Part shown: positions 1-10,185 of the stretch, piece by piece
Layout of the letters: the number at the start of each line of letters is the position of its first letter
Numbering within the stretch: position 1 is the first letter of the stretch
NCBI GenBank assembly: GCA_947172415.1
Contig: OX359200.1
Coordinates: 4,590,501-4,654,500 of the forward strand
DNA: 64,000 nt
Source of the DNA: Chondrosia reniformis
Lineage: Eukaryota; Porifera; Demospongiae; Chondrillida; Chondrillidae
Direction of reading: 5' to 3'
The notes under the pieces: generated by a model
Databases searched by the model: none
What the model was told of the DNA's origin: nothing
Seen by the model: only the letters and a program-made list of their open reading frames with translations
Made by a program: the position numbers and the translations under genes

Positions 1-2062
1 TAGGATGGTATTTTCTTGCGTTGTCTACCATCGTTTAAGTATAAATGAATGGCTGATCATTAATAATCTATCTAATAATATGCTATATGTCTAGTCTGTG
101 ATAAATTAAGGGAACTAAATCTTGGGAGAGCTTTGGATGAACATATAGGAGTTTTCTCTTTCTTCATTGCTCCACTGGGCCAGATAGCTGTTTCTGGGAG
201 GGCTACGTAGGTCGAAATAAAATTTATGTTTTGGGGGAAATGAATTTTATTAGTATAATCAGACTTGTAGATTATATACAGGCAAAACAGACTCATGCAC
301 TTGTATTACAAGACACATGTAGGATACATTTCATAGGTCTATATACCCTTAGGTGTCCGACGCAATTGTGAGGCCAAAAGGACCTCTTCTCGTTCAAAAC
401 GACGGTGCTAGGGGGTATTTCTCAACGTAGAAGCATTAAAAGTGAGTATCATCAGCCGTTTAGCTTACAATGGTTGAGATACTGCTTTTCTTGCCCGAGT
501 GAAACGTCAAAAACACGATTCGTTACATTTGACTCCTGTAACTTGTTCGAAGACGTGACAGCTTTCGTTACTGCGATCATCATGTAGGATCTTTCCGTTC
601 TTCCGTAATAACGCTGATGCTAGCGCAAAACAAAGCCTTTGCACGAAACTAAGCGAGCGCAAAAGTTGTTGTGATATGCGTGGGCGGAGATTACCCGCCA
701 CCTTAAAGTATTAACTAGAAGTTGGGTAACACATCACAGTCCTTATTAAACATAGTATACTTTTTGAAAATTAGGGGAATTTATATGATCTGAAGCGAAT
801 CTTATAGCTATCATTTTTCATCACTTGTTTCTCGATTTTACCTTTTACCCCACCCACTGTCTCATGCATGAAGAGCAAAGGATGGAACCGAAGTTCACTT
901 TACCATCCAGAGTCTCCCTTTAGCTACTCAAAAAGATGGTCGAGCCATAGACAGCTGTTTCGTCTTTTCGTCTCATCAGTATGGCATATTATACAATGGA
1001 AGTTTTGAGCTACTTAGTTATACAGCTGGCAGTGCTTACATTTGATTCTAACTACAGGCTGATGGAATGGGAAAGTTTAAAAGCTCATATAGGTTGAAGT
1101 ATTTGTAACCCCACTTATATAAGCCTGGTAACTGCAAATAAAAAGTAAATTAGCAGAGATTATACTATTATAACTAATATATATATATATACTTAAGTAA
1201 GTTCATATAGCCAACTACATACATGCATAAATAAAATGCATGGTATAGGACAGTTAGAAAAATGGAAATTCAGTGTTTATACCAAATGATTATTTTGAAG
1301 GCTTAGTACAGTAATGAAATTCATGACTAGTAGTCTCCATTCAGTCTGAATAAATTTAGGTTCTGTATATGTATACAACAGTAATGACATTCATACAAGA
1401 AACACCTAGGAATTAAAACTGGACTGCCAAATTTCTCTATTGGTGTGATCTTTAGTTTACAATAGACTCCGAAATGGACACACATGTATACTTACATATA
1501 TACAGAGTTAGAAAGATGGGAAACTCAGTGTACCAATTTGGAGGCATAGTATAATAGACATCACATGTGGGAGAAGACAGAACACATGATAAATTAAATG
1601 AAATGCTGGCTGATGTGAACTGTATATAAGATGTATTGAACACTTCCTAAGATAATGAATTTCATTAGCATTCTGTGTCAGTATATACGTACATGTGCAG
1701 ATTTATTTACCCAAGTAAATGGGTGGACTATATGTATATATAGCTGGAGAGGGCTCTGAGGCATACGTATGTACCTAGTTCTATACTTGCCTTTAAAGGT
1801 AATCAACTCGTTTGAAAAGTGCAGAGTGGCATGTTATTGTTGTATCCCTTGGAGAAAGCTTGCAAATAGCCTTAAAGCTGCATGGCTGTCTTAAATTCAA
1901 GACTATTGAAGTCTACATCTAGTCTGTTCATTTGCCCAGAATAATTTAGGCCTGTATATGCATAAAACAATAATAACATTCATATATCTACTACCTACAT
2001 ATATAGGATTTGAACACATCTGACCTTATATGTATGTAGACTCCTGGCTGTATACAATATAT
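1..2062. other. Gene-poor AT-rich DNA, nothing recognised
   Basis: No open frame here resembles a known protein and none continues through plausible splice sites. The stretch at about 360-720 is less AT-rich than its surroundings and could be an old repeat, but I found no second copy in the window. Short runs of tata and catgcatg are the only obvious simple sequence. Confidence 0.5.
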
Positions 2063-2345
2063 TTATGATGTATATAGGTATTATTGCTTTAAGTGTATAT
2101 ACATTTGTTTGGCTCACTACATGCACATACACATGCATCACTTCTATGTTTGGGCACATCATCCATACTTCTACTATCCATCATGCCCCCAAACATATAG
2201 AAGTGTTGTGTATGGTTAAGTTTCTATATGCCACTTCTGCATGGTTAGCCTTACCATATGTACACTGTCATGTTTCAATACTTTTTCCAGATGTACCAAT
2301 CACTGCTATAGGCACTGCCATCCTTACTTCTAACTTCAATTTTTG
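2063..2345. repeat. MITE family A, partial copy
   Basis: The core is an imperfect hairpin: cacttctatgtttgggcaca is followed about 35 bases later by its inverted partner (cccaaacatatagaagtg). It continues into the family's right flank (ttttccagatgtaccaatca, then gccatccttactt). Related copies lie at about 4745-4985, 21565-21890 and 61679-62088, with fragments at 28030 and 57500. No coding capacity; a non-autonomous inverted-repeat element. Confidence 0.6.
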
Positions 2346-2960
2346 AATGTTTTTAGGGGCTGCCACATGGTTTTTGCAAATGGCGGCGTTCAGGAAGCTT
2401 TAGTTAACGAAGCTTTTCCATCGTTATTTATAAAGTTCAAGACACTTAAGCGTCCTCAATCGTTAGTATTACGAATATATATATTAAATCCCAACAATGC
2501 AGCCAAGTAGTTCGAGTTAATTCGGGGGGGCGGCAGCCCCACGAGTTTTTAAACTCGAAATACTTGTTATTTTAACTTGTATAATGCAAACAGGCATAGG
2601 TTTATACATATATATATATATAGTAAAAGCATCATGTATGATTATTGTTTAAATTGTTTCAGTATATATCCAGATGAGGTAGAAGTTGCTATTAAAATTT
2701 TGTGAGCACTGTCATCCCTACTTTAACTATTTTTTCTATTTAACTTGTGTATAATTAATCAGCTGTTTAGTCTCTCTATATATTATATTAATAGATATGG
2801 CTCCACATTGTAAGACTATATATCCATGATAAGTATTCACTATACCTATATGGTGAATTTTGTAATATACATACATGATAATTGTTTTCTGCAACGTTTA
2901 TAGTATATATTAACACAATCACTGAAGTAAGGCTGGGTAAACATTCAAGATTCGATGTTC
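2100..2960. repeat. Segmental duplication, copy 1
   Basis: This stretch matches 4740-5390 nearly block by block. It has the same family A hairpin, the same aaacaggcataggtttatac block, the same tgagcactgtcatcccta block and the same tttctgcaa-gttta-tatattaac block at the right. Copy 1 additionally carries the family C repeat (2380-2585), and its right end joins a PPM1D-like pseudogene where copy 2 joins the exon of a PH-domain gene. Confidence 0.6.
2380..2585. repeat. Repeat family C, uninterrupted copy (empty target site)
   Basis: This repeat matches, in reverse orientation, the DNA on both sides of the 7.46 kb transposon (8614-8776 and 16236-16270). The junction cttTAgttaac at 2398-2407 is the intact target: the transposon sits in another copy exactly at this TA, which is duplicated there. 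The right end is the family's hairpin (caagtagttcgagtt ... aaactcgaaatacttg), also seen near 8614, 35105 and 49083. Confidence 0.75.
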
Positions 2961-3471
2961 TCAATTCTACTCCTTTCATCTGGGTGTTCAGGCTTGTGAT
3001 CACTGGTCAGTTGAATGGCCTTAATTCCTTCTCCATGATCAAACACCTTTGTTTTACAGCAGTGGAGTCACCTACATTGGCTACAAACATGCGATCCTTT
3101 CTAATAATGGCAACTGAGGCTGTGGTCCCTGATGTACTGGGCCTTCCATGCTTGTATCTCTCTCTCCCCACATCTGCTCATGCGTCATTTTGAACCCTTC
3201 AATAATTGCTTCCTTCACAGGTGTCCCATTGTTCATGTTGAAGCCCTCTCTTGACTTAATGTTGTTCCATAATATCTTGTTTGTGTACATTGCAGCTTCC
3301 TTCCCTCCATGCCCGTCTGACAAACACCTGTCTCCTAACTGTTGAATCCATTTCTATACCAATGACATCTTCCATGTGTTTTCTGCTGCCCTTGTTTGCA
3401 TCTGCAAACACTTCAATGGATAATTCTTTTGCTACAGGGATCAAGTCTGTTTGATCAACTGTGGTATCCAT
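2950..3471 (-). pseudogene. PPM1D/PP2C-like phosphatase, broken copy
   Basis: The minus strand encodes, in order, the start of a PP2C domain (ADANKGSRKHMEDV), the metal-binding motif SDGHGGKEAAMYTNKILW, the segment GRPSTSGTTASVAIIRKD, the motif MFVANVGDSTAV and finally TSDHKPEHPDERSRIE. All match the PPM1D (Wip1) type of metal-dependent Ser/Thr phosphatase. The segments lie in different frames: shifts fall near 3305, near 3160 and just after the VGDS motif, and a stop follows the last segment. No intron separates them, so this may be a retrocopy. The catalytic domain is cut off after roughly its first half, at the edge of the local duplication. It cannot make a working phosphatase. Confidence 0.8.
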
Positions 3472-3475
3472 TCTC

Positions 3476-4609
3476 TGAAGTCAGAGCAGGCAGTGAAAAT
3501 GATTTATAATGCCTCCTAGGCTATAAGAGACAGGTTCAATTGTTAATCACCTGTTGGTGTTACCCACTTATGAATTGACTATGAAGAATTATAAGGGGAC
3601 ACATTTCAGACTCTTTATAATTGTATTCATGGTCAGCTCCTGCCACAACACCACCTACTTTGTATACAATCACAATTTATAGGTCATACCAAGACCTCTC
3701 CTTGACAAAGGAACAATGTGGTTGATGTCACTATACTCCCATGGGAATTGCATCCTAATGATATATAGTGTTTTGTAATTCTCTGCCGTCTCTTATTCAA
3801 ATCCATAAGATTTTCTAATAAATAAACTTGCAAAGAACTACATTAATAGTTAAAGCTTATTAGAAAGATTGCATTTGTATGAGGATTCTTTAAAGTTGTA
3901 AGTCAGATTTAGCAGTATAGCATTCACAAAGTATGGTTTCCCAAAGTTTTCTACATATGGCTTCATTTCTAGGAGCACCACCAAATGTCCTTTAATGGCC
4001 AATTTCTTTGGTGCTGGTCCCAAAAGTGAACCATGCACATATGGAACACCATACATGTACAGACCGATACAACTACAATTCCTTACACATATACATGTGC
4101 AAAATCATTTATCTCCTCCCTCAATTTAACATGGTAACATAAATGTAAAATGATTTGTCTCTGAAGCAATTCAGATGATGCATATATGAGAGGGAATTGG
4201 CCTGCTATATTGTACATGCTATTTTCGGTGCACATGGCTTGTATTTTTTCACTAATTGTGCCTCTGAAACCATATAAGCCTACAGATGTAAGCAAACTTC
4301 TGACCCTTTGATTAATCAATTGCATCATTTCTTATTTTTCATGCAATTAATATCACATATTTCTAAACCATAACTGTTTAAACAGAGAAGCCATATAAGT
4401 GTGTATGACAAAAAAACATTTGCTATACCCATTAACTATATATAGTTAGCTATAGCTTAGATTACTGTTCTATATTTGAAGCCCTTCATGTGCACACATG
4501 AATAGGAAAACTACCAAACTTAACATCTAGGCATTGAAAATCTCCATATATAGGACAAGCTTAACATATATAGCTACATGCACATGTACTTTAAACTGAT
4601 AAAGGATAA
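3476..4609. other. No gene recognised
   Basis: Two short minus-strand frames (3850-4056 and 4083-4328, 68 and 81 codons) are open but match no family I know and lack convincing splice partners. They may be remnants of the DNA that accompanied the PPM1D-like copy. Nothing else stands out. Confidence 0.4.
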
Positions 4610-4750
4610 AGATGAAAGGGTGTGATCCTCACACTAAATTGACAGCTTTAATTGACCGTGATATTACAGTGTGACACTCACTGTAAAAATTCACACCATA
4701 GGTGTAAGTGTCATTTGGTGTGAGCCTCACCCCAAATTTTTAACAGTGTA
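4610..4750. repeat. Short CACTG-type repeat related to the big transposon ends
   Basis: A cactgtaaaaattcacacc terminus at about 4678 faces an inverted aaatttttaacagtg at about 4733-4747, and gtgtgag/ctcacac words are repeated between them. The ends resemble the termini of the 8777-16235 transposon (cactgtaaaaa). I infer a small non-autonomous relative; its exact limits are unclear. Confidence 0.45.
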
Positions 4751-5390
4751 CACATGCATCACTTCTATATGTTTGGGCACATCATCCATACTTCTACTAT
4801 CCATCATGCCCCCAAACATATAGAAGTGATGTGTATGGTTAAGTTTCAGTATACCACTTCTGCATGCATGGTTAGCCTTACCATATAATCACTGTCTTGT
4901 TTCGATACTTTTTCCAGATGTGCCAATCACTGCTATAGGCACATGCCATCCCTATTTCTAACTTCATTTTTTGAAAGTTTTTATTTAACTTGTATATATA
5001 CAAACAGGCATAGGTTTATACATAGTAAGAGCACCATGTATGATTATTGTTTAGATTGTTTCAATAACCAGATGAGGTAGAAGTCACTCTTAAGATCTTG
5101 TGAGCACTGTCATCCCTACTTTTAACTTTATTTTTGAAATTTTTCAATTTAACTTGACAATGTGTGTAGTTAATCAGCCGTTTGGTCTCTCTATTTTAAT
5201 AGATATGGCTCCACCTTGTATTATAAGACATATGTATGATCATATATGTATGATAAGTATTCACTATACCTATATACGTATATTATTATATATGATGAAT
5301 TTTGCTTTTTAAACCTAATACATGTACATGATAAAAAATTTCTGCAATGTTTAGTATATATTAACGATGTCACTAACACAAAGCTGGGTA
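4745..5390. repeat. MITE family A copy and segmental duplication, copy 2
   Basis: 4745-4985 is a family A hairpin like 2120-2345. The sequence then follows 2590-2960 closely (cataggtttatacatag, gaggtagaagt, tgagcactgtcatccctact, gtctctctatttta). Here the duplicated DNA runs straight into a PH-domain exon at about 5355, so this copy probably keeps the original arrangement. Confidence 0.6.
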
Positions 5391-6519
5391 GAGAGTCAAG
5401 AACGCTTCAAAGAGTTTCAGCTGCGATCCCAGATGAAGTTTGCTTAACTGTTAGTCACGGTGAAAATAAGGAGCTTAATATCATTTTCAGCAGCCATGAA
5501 GATAGAAAAAAATGGGTAGATGCACTAGTTAGTCCAAAGAATGGTGAGACTAGTATACATATCTTATAAATACAATAATTAAAAGCAAATAATTTTTGGC
5601 TTAATTTGTGTATGCTCAAGTAAACACAGAAGAAGACCAAGATGACCCTAGCAGCACTGTACAGCATTACAATGACCTTAGCAGCACTGATCATGATGAT
5701 AAACAGAAACTACTAGATGTAAGTTGAGCATTTTTATATACTACATTTCAAAAGAAGTTTATAAAGTACATATATACGTATATATATGTACAACAATGAT
5801 TACGAATATGTACTTAGAAAAGTAGTAACACTAAACAATGATCATTATAAAGCAAACGCTACAGAAATGAAGGGGATATTGAACCAGATATTTATAAATG
5901 ACTTAATAATATACATGACTTCTATTATATTTCTGTAGATTCTCAAATACACCTACTTCAACAGCTGTTTCTATAACCTGAGACCAGAATAATTAGCATG
6001 CGTTTGTTAACTCTGGTCCCAGAAAGCAGCTGCTGAAGTAGGGATACATATGTCTAAATGTAGAAGTGATTGTGTATGGTTTTATATGTACGTATATATA
6101 TACAAGTCACTTAAATTTCAATTATACTATATTAATGCAATGAAATGTATAAGGAAAGTAATGCATATAATTAATTACCAAAATAATATGATTACAAGCT
6201 TAAGTTGGCCTAGGATTGTATTTATAAGCTGCTGCATCATACAAGATATAATTTGACCAAAGTATATTGTTGACAAAAGTTTAGTGTACATCTCTAAAAT
6301 CAATTTATGATGTTTTAAAACTTTAATTATTGAAAAAATAAATTATTCATACGTACATACTAAGTTTGATATAATATTTTATGTATAACCACTCGGAAAC
6401 CAACTGCAGACAAGATAGAATTTGATACTAAGTATGTAATTGTATTTTGCCAGAAACCTGAGGAAAAGACTCATTTTGAACCAAGACAAGGCAGTGTTGC
6501 TCAGCATAAACAATCTGAG
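5355..6519 (+). pseudogene. PH-domain gene fragment (three exons)
   Basis: Exon 5355-5543 encodes the second half of a pleckstrin-homology fold. It contains the strand ELNIIFSSHEDRKKW and continues into the C-terminal helix WVDALVS, the family's hallmark tryptophan helix. It is followed in phase by 5621-5718, an acidic Asp/Ser-rich linker, and by 6454-6519 (KPEEKTHFEPRQGS). All three have ag/gt borders. No exon for the first half of the PH domain or for a downstream domain is visible, so this is either a small part of a gene with distant exons or a remnant. The parent family cannot be named. Confidence 0.5.
5945..6045. repeat. Imperfect hairpin
   Basis: ctacttcaacagctg at about 5951 is mirrored by cagctgctgaagtag at about 6029, with gagaccaga/tctggtccc inside. 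It lies in an intron of the PH-domain fragment and is probably a small fold-back element. Confidence 0.5.
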
Positions 6520-6894
6520 GTATGATTATAAAATTAACTGAAATTGAAACAGAGGTACCGGTTGAGATCATGCATATGTGTAATACTTTCCACTGCAAAA
6601 ATATCATGCACATATGGGCCAGACCTAAATTTAGGGTCCCTACTTAAATATTATATTAACTATACTTTTATTTTTATACGTATATGTATATATAGTGTCT
6701 TTAAAATTTAGTAATAAGTATCAAGGCAACCTAAAAGTTCAACACCTAAATTTAACTTAAATTTGAACTAAAGAATAAATCTATCTCTGATATAAACATG
6801 ACTTAAATTGTATTAATGATATCATAAATACCATAAATTGTCCATACTTAAAGATGTCTTGAAGTTAAATAAACTACATGTATACATGTTGTCG

Positions 6895-7190
6895 TTCATC
6901 TATAAGTAGGAATGGATGAAATACATGGCCGCCCTATTCAATGTATTATCAATTACAACATAACAACGATAGGATTTTCGGTTGCATTCCAGAAATATGC
7001 CATATTCTTTTTTTTTTCAAATTCATTTAGCTGGAGCTAACATGCTAACTTGCGCAGGTACATACAGGTACCAAATCGTCATTAATGTTTCCGAACAAGG
7101 GAAATTGGCTATCTTAGGTTTCAACACGCTCTATCCGAAGCTTAAAGGTGCTAAATATGGGCCCTCTTTGGATGCCATTTTTTAATTAAG
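6895..7190. repeat. Repeat family B copy
   Basis: It begins with a taggaatgg-type end plus catggccgccctattcaatg and ends with caacacgctctatccgaag. The same blocks occur at 21920-22330 (acgcttcggatagagcgcgttg to agggcggccatg), and partly at 8290-8530, 54030-54310 and 61140-61400. No protein is encoded; a non-autonomous element family with conserved ends. Confidence 0.55.
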
Positions 7191-7497
7191 TATCATATTC
7201 TCTCTATATACGTAAATAAGTCACTCTATTTAAAAATTGGTGGTACTGCTGGCCCCCACAATCAAATTGCTTAACCACTTTGTAGGGCTCATATACAGTC
7301 GTAGTCTTAATGATTATGGACACTTCAATATTTTAAATTCAGTTGATAAATTTGGGCCTTTTTCGGATGACATATTTTAATTTAGAGCTCTCAACTATAT
7401 TGTCTACTCTCTTTTTAATTGCTATTTATTTCAATTTTAACTTGAAGGCCACAATTTTTAAAAAAAGGGTTAGGTTCTCTAATACCAGCGTTAAAAG

Positions 7498-7552
7498 GAC
7501 AAAAAAGAAACAAGTTTGTCTTAAAAAGACAAAAAAGAAACAAGTTTGTCTT
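7498..7552. repeat. Two direct repeats at the Penelope-like element end
   Basis: Two copies of a roughly 30 bp unit containing aaaaaagaaacaagtttgtc stand directly beside the hammerhead-like motif. Each carries gacaaa and tttgtc, so it can also fold. Short tandem units at one end are common in Penelope-like elements. Confidence 0.6.
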
Positions 7553-7555
7553 GCC

Positions 7556-7589
7556 GACGTTTCGGTCAGGGTACTCTGACCTTCTTCAG
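7556..7589 (-). ncRNA. Hammerhead-ribozyme-like motif of a Penelope-like element
   Basis: On the minus strand the order is CTGAAGA, a perfect six-pair stem (GGTCAG / CTGACC with a six-base loop), then GAAAC. This fits the hammerhead core CUGANGA - stem II - GAAA. It sits about 50 bp beyond the stop of the GIY-YIG reading frame on the same strand, where Penelope-like elements are known to carry such motifs. Stems I and III are not obvious, so activity is uncertain. Confidence 0.6.
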
Positions 7590-7639
7590 GGCGAAAATGA
7601 AGCTAGTGAGTATTTGTCACTATATAGCCTTGCATCCCA

Positions 7640-8287
7640 TCAAGTGCTGTCACTGGGATTGTCAGTTGGCGCCACAGATCTTTGGTTGGATGCACAGCTT
7701 GTGTTCTTCAATGCGGCCATCCAGCATCTAGGCAGCTCCAGACCTCCTTCCCTGTTGAGGGATGGGTGATTCAGTCCAATGTGGATGGCCTCCTTTATTA
7801 GCAGCTCCTTGGCGGTCCTGGCCCGGTCAACCACGGAGACTTCCTCCCACTTGATTGGATGGTGGTTCTTCCATGCGTGCTCCGCCAGTGCTGACTTCTC
7901 CAGTGCTCCCTTCTGACATGCATCTCTGTGCTCCTTCACTCTGGTCTCCAGTCTTCTCACTGTCTCTCCGATGTAAACCTCGCCACAGCTGCAGGGGATA
8001 CGGTACACCACCTTGGCCTGCTTCTCCATCAGCAAGGGGTCCTTCACTTTGGTCAGCATGGAGCGGAGAGAGTGTCCAGACCTGAAGATGACCTTCACGC
8101 CAAACTTCATGCAGACACGTCTGATATCTTCACTGACCCCTTCTGTGTAGGGGAGCATCACCAGTGGGGGTCTGTGCTCTTCTTCCAGTGGTGGTGTCTC
8201 GGTTGCCTCCATGTCCCGTCTGGGGGGTTTGGAAGATGAGCGGATGAAGGCACCAGGGTATCCATCCACAATTTTTACTTTTCGCAA
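7640..8287 (-). pseudogene. Penelope-like element, 3' part with GIY-YIG endonuclease
   Basis: A 215-codon frame ends in a GIY-YIG nuclease domain: VVYRIPCSCGEVYIGET at about residues 92-108, then RRLETRVKEHRDAC, and ALAEHAWKNHH followed by a conserved Glu region (LLIKEAIHIG). The Cys-rich insert between the VVY and YIG halves is typical of animal Penelope-like elements, whose ORF is reverse transcriptase followed by this endonuclease, which nicks the target. The reverse transcriptase is missing, so this is a 5'-truncated copy. The first residues may come from flanking DNA. GC content is higher than in the surroundings, consistent with a recent insertion into a family B repeat. Confidence 0.85.
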
Positions 8288-8289
8288 TT

Positions 8290-8530
8290 AACATGCTTCA
8301 TATAGAGAGCAATTGGACTAAGGGCTATCTATATATTCCTAGTTTGGAAACATTTACGATGATTTATATCTTGTATGTGTCCGACGAAGTTCGCATATTA
8401 GCGCTATACAGGCAGGCAGGACTATGTACCTGGGCTGACGGCCTGGTAGCCTTAAGTGGCGATGGTTTATATGTGTCCAGGTATAGCCCTGTGCCCCTTA
8501 ACCACTTTTGGTTTGCTTTTTATACATTCA
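8290..8530. repeat. Repeat family B, second half beside the Penelope fragment
   Basis: The words tttggaaacatttacgatga and gttcgcatattagcgcta match 22040-22090 (ttcggaaacattcatgacga, gttcgcatgttagcgcta). Together with 6895-7480 it suggests that the Penelope-like fragment landed inside a family B copy. Confidence 0.5.
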
Positions 8531-8548
8531 TTGTATGTATGGGCACTC

Positions 8549-8613
<65 letters not shown>
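8549..8613. repeat. (ATA)n microsatellite
   Basis: About 21 units of a perfect trinucleotide repeat, directly beside the hairpin end of the family C copy. A similar array stands at 17037-17102. Confidence 0.95.
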
Positions 8614-8614
<1 letters not shown>

Positions 8615-8776
8615 GTATTTCGAGTTTAAAAACTTGTGGGGCTGCCGCCCCCCGAATTAATTCGAACTACTTGGCCGCATCGTTGGGATTTAATATATAT
8701 ATTCATAATACTAACGATTGAGGACGCTTAAGTGTCCTGAACTTTATAAATAACGATGGAAAAGCTTCGTTAACTA
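8614..8776. repeat. Repeat family C, left half of an interrupted copy
   Basis: This half runs from the cgagtttaaaaact hairpin to gcttcgttaacTA and is the inverse of 2401-2580. The missing part (TAaagcttcctgaacgccgcc) resumes at 16236, after the 7.46 kb transposon. Confidence 0.75.
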
Positions 8777-8925
8777 CACTGTAAAAACACTGTGGTGAAC
8801 ATCACTACCAATTGTAGTGATGTTCACCACCTCCTGTGTTCACTACATGGTGGTGACACAAGAAATTAGTGAAGTTTACTAGCTATACCATATTGGTATA
8901 GTTGGTGGAGTTCACTGACAAGCAA
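8777..8925. repeat. Left terminal and subterminal repeats of the transposon
   Basis: After the cactgtaaaaa tip, the word gtggtgaacatcacta and its inverse tagtgatgttcaccac follow each other, then tgttcactac, ggtggtgaca, agtgaagttta and ggagttcact. Such clusters of short inverted and direct words are transposase binding sites in CACTA elements; that role is inferred here. Confidence 0.7.
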
Positions 8926-10185
8926 GACAAGAATTTCTGTAGCCAAGGACGACCAAAGACTACAATTACAATAGATGTTGATGAGATGGGTTCATGGGAA
9001 CGCACCACCCCGTTGGGTGGTCCCTTGGTCGCAAATTCTAGCGAATGGAATTCATGGATCTTTAAGCAGAATGTCGAAGCCTATTTCTGGGTTTATAATA
9101 TTTTCCTGTGACAACACGCCAAATTCTTTTCATGAGCTAATACTGCTTACAGCGATTTGCTTTGCTTTTGCGCACTCCAGAGTCCTTCTTTACCGAAAGT
9201 AAACGCCATTTTTCGTGATTGCGCAACGACCTCGTGTTGGGCTTCGTCTGAGGTCTTACAGTTGGCACTGCGTAAGGACCTTTAACTGCTGCTGAAAGAT
9301 GTTTAAAGTTAAATACCTTAATCAGGAACAGTTCGTAGTCCCCTGTGGTTAATTTTGTTAAAGTTTACAGCGACCTCAGGATGGTTGGGTACTTCTGTTA
9401 CCTAGTATTTGATCCATACATCAAAGTTTGTTTTGTGGGACTAAAGCAGTTAATGTCATCGATTTGTCTACGTTATAGCATGTCTATAGTTATAGTGATT
9501 CTGTCTGTGGTTGTTGAGGGTTAATCGGTTGTTCCTGTGGTTAGAACGTTGTGTTTTGAGGTTATAGATTCGACTCTGACAAGTTATAAGTTTTTCTGTA
9601 GCTTTGTATGTGTTCAGGATTGGACCCTACATGTGTTTTTATGAAGGTTAATTGACCAAGTTGTATGTTCTCGGTTCAAGGAGTTGTAGTATCAATAGCA
9701 TTTGCAACTTCCTTCACACATACACGTGCACACACATGCAGTTATGGCTTTAGTGTTGTATGTTTGAGTTTCAGGTACGCTGCACTGATGAAGACCCAAT
9801 AAGGCCGAAACAGTGTGGTACATGCATATTTTTCCTTGCATGTATCACACTGTCTGCAGCTCCTGTTTGCACATTGTATATATCACTTACAATGTTGTAT
9901 AGCAAAATAGGAAATAGGTGACTATAACACAAATGTGGGCTGCCATTTTTAAATAGTTAAATGGGAAGTTGTTGGAAAATATATGTGCAACTCATGAAAA
10001 TTGCAAGTGTGGCATTAGTGTGGATCTTATTCAGGCTTATCTCGACAATTGGATGTTCTGCTTCATATATACCCGGGCATTACAGGGCTAGATCCAGGGG
10101 GCAGCATGCATATTTATGGTGCCAATATGTATAATAATATAATACATTTTGTCTTGTATATATAATTATTGCATCAAGTGTAAAA
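8926..10185. other. Left non-coding arm of the transposon
   Basis: No coding exon was found between the subterminal repeats and the transposase stop codon. Short frames at 8902-9202 match nothing. The only recognisable structure is a hammerhead-like core at 9785-9814. The arm is much longer than needed for transposition and may hold older insertions. Confidence 0.5.
9785..9814 (+). ncRNA. Degenerate hammerhead-ribozyme-like motif
   Basis: CTGATGA, then a weak stem (GACC / GGCC with a six-base loop), then GAAAC. The core letters fit CUGANGA...GAAA, but the stem has one A-C mismatch. The following cagtgtggtac is repeated inverted about 35 bases downstream (gtatcacactg). Probably a remnant of a Penelope-like element or related ribozyme-bearing repeat inside the DNA transposon. 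Confidence 0.4.

Noticed and set aside
7498..7552. Repeated 30 bp units resembling a mini CRISPR array
   Set aside because: Only two adjacent direct copies without unique spacers, in eukaryotic retroelement DNA.
7546..8239. Plus-strand open frames of 60-100 codons
   Set aside because: They lie opposite the GIY-YIG nuclease frame and owe their length to its codon composition; none resembles a protein.
8293..8721. 142-codon plus frame with an isoleucine run
   Set aside because: It reads through the (ATA)n microsatellite and repeat DNA; not a protein.
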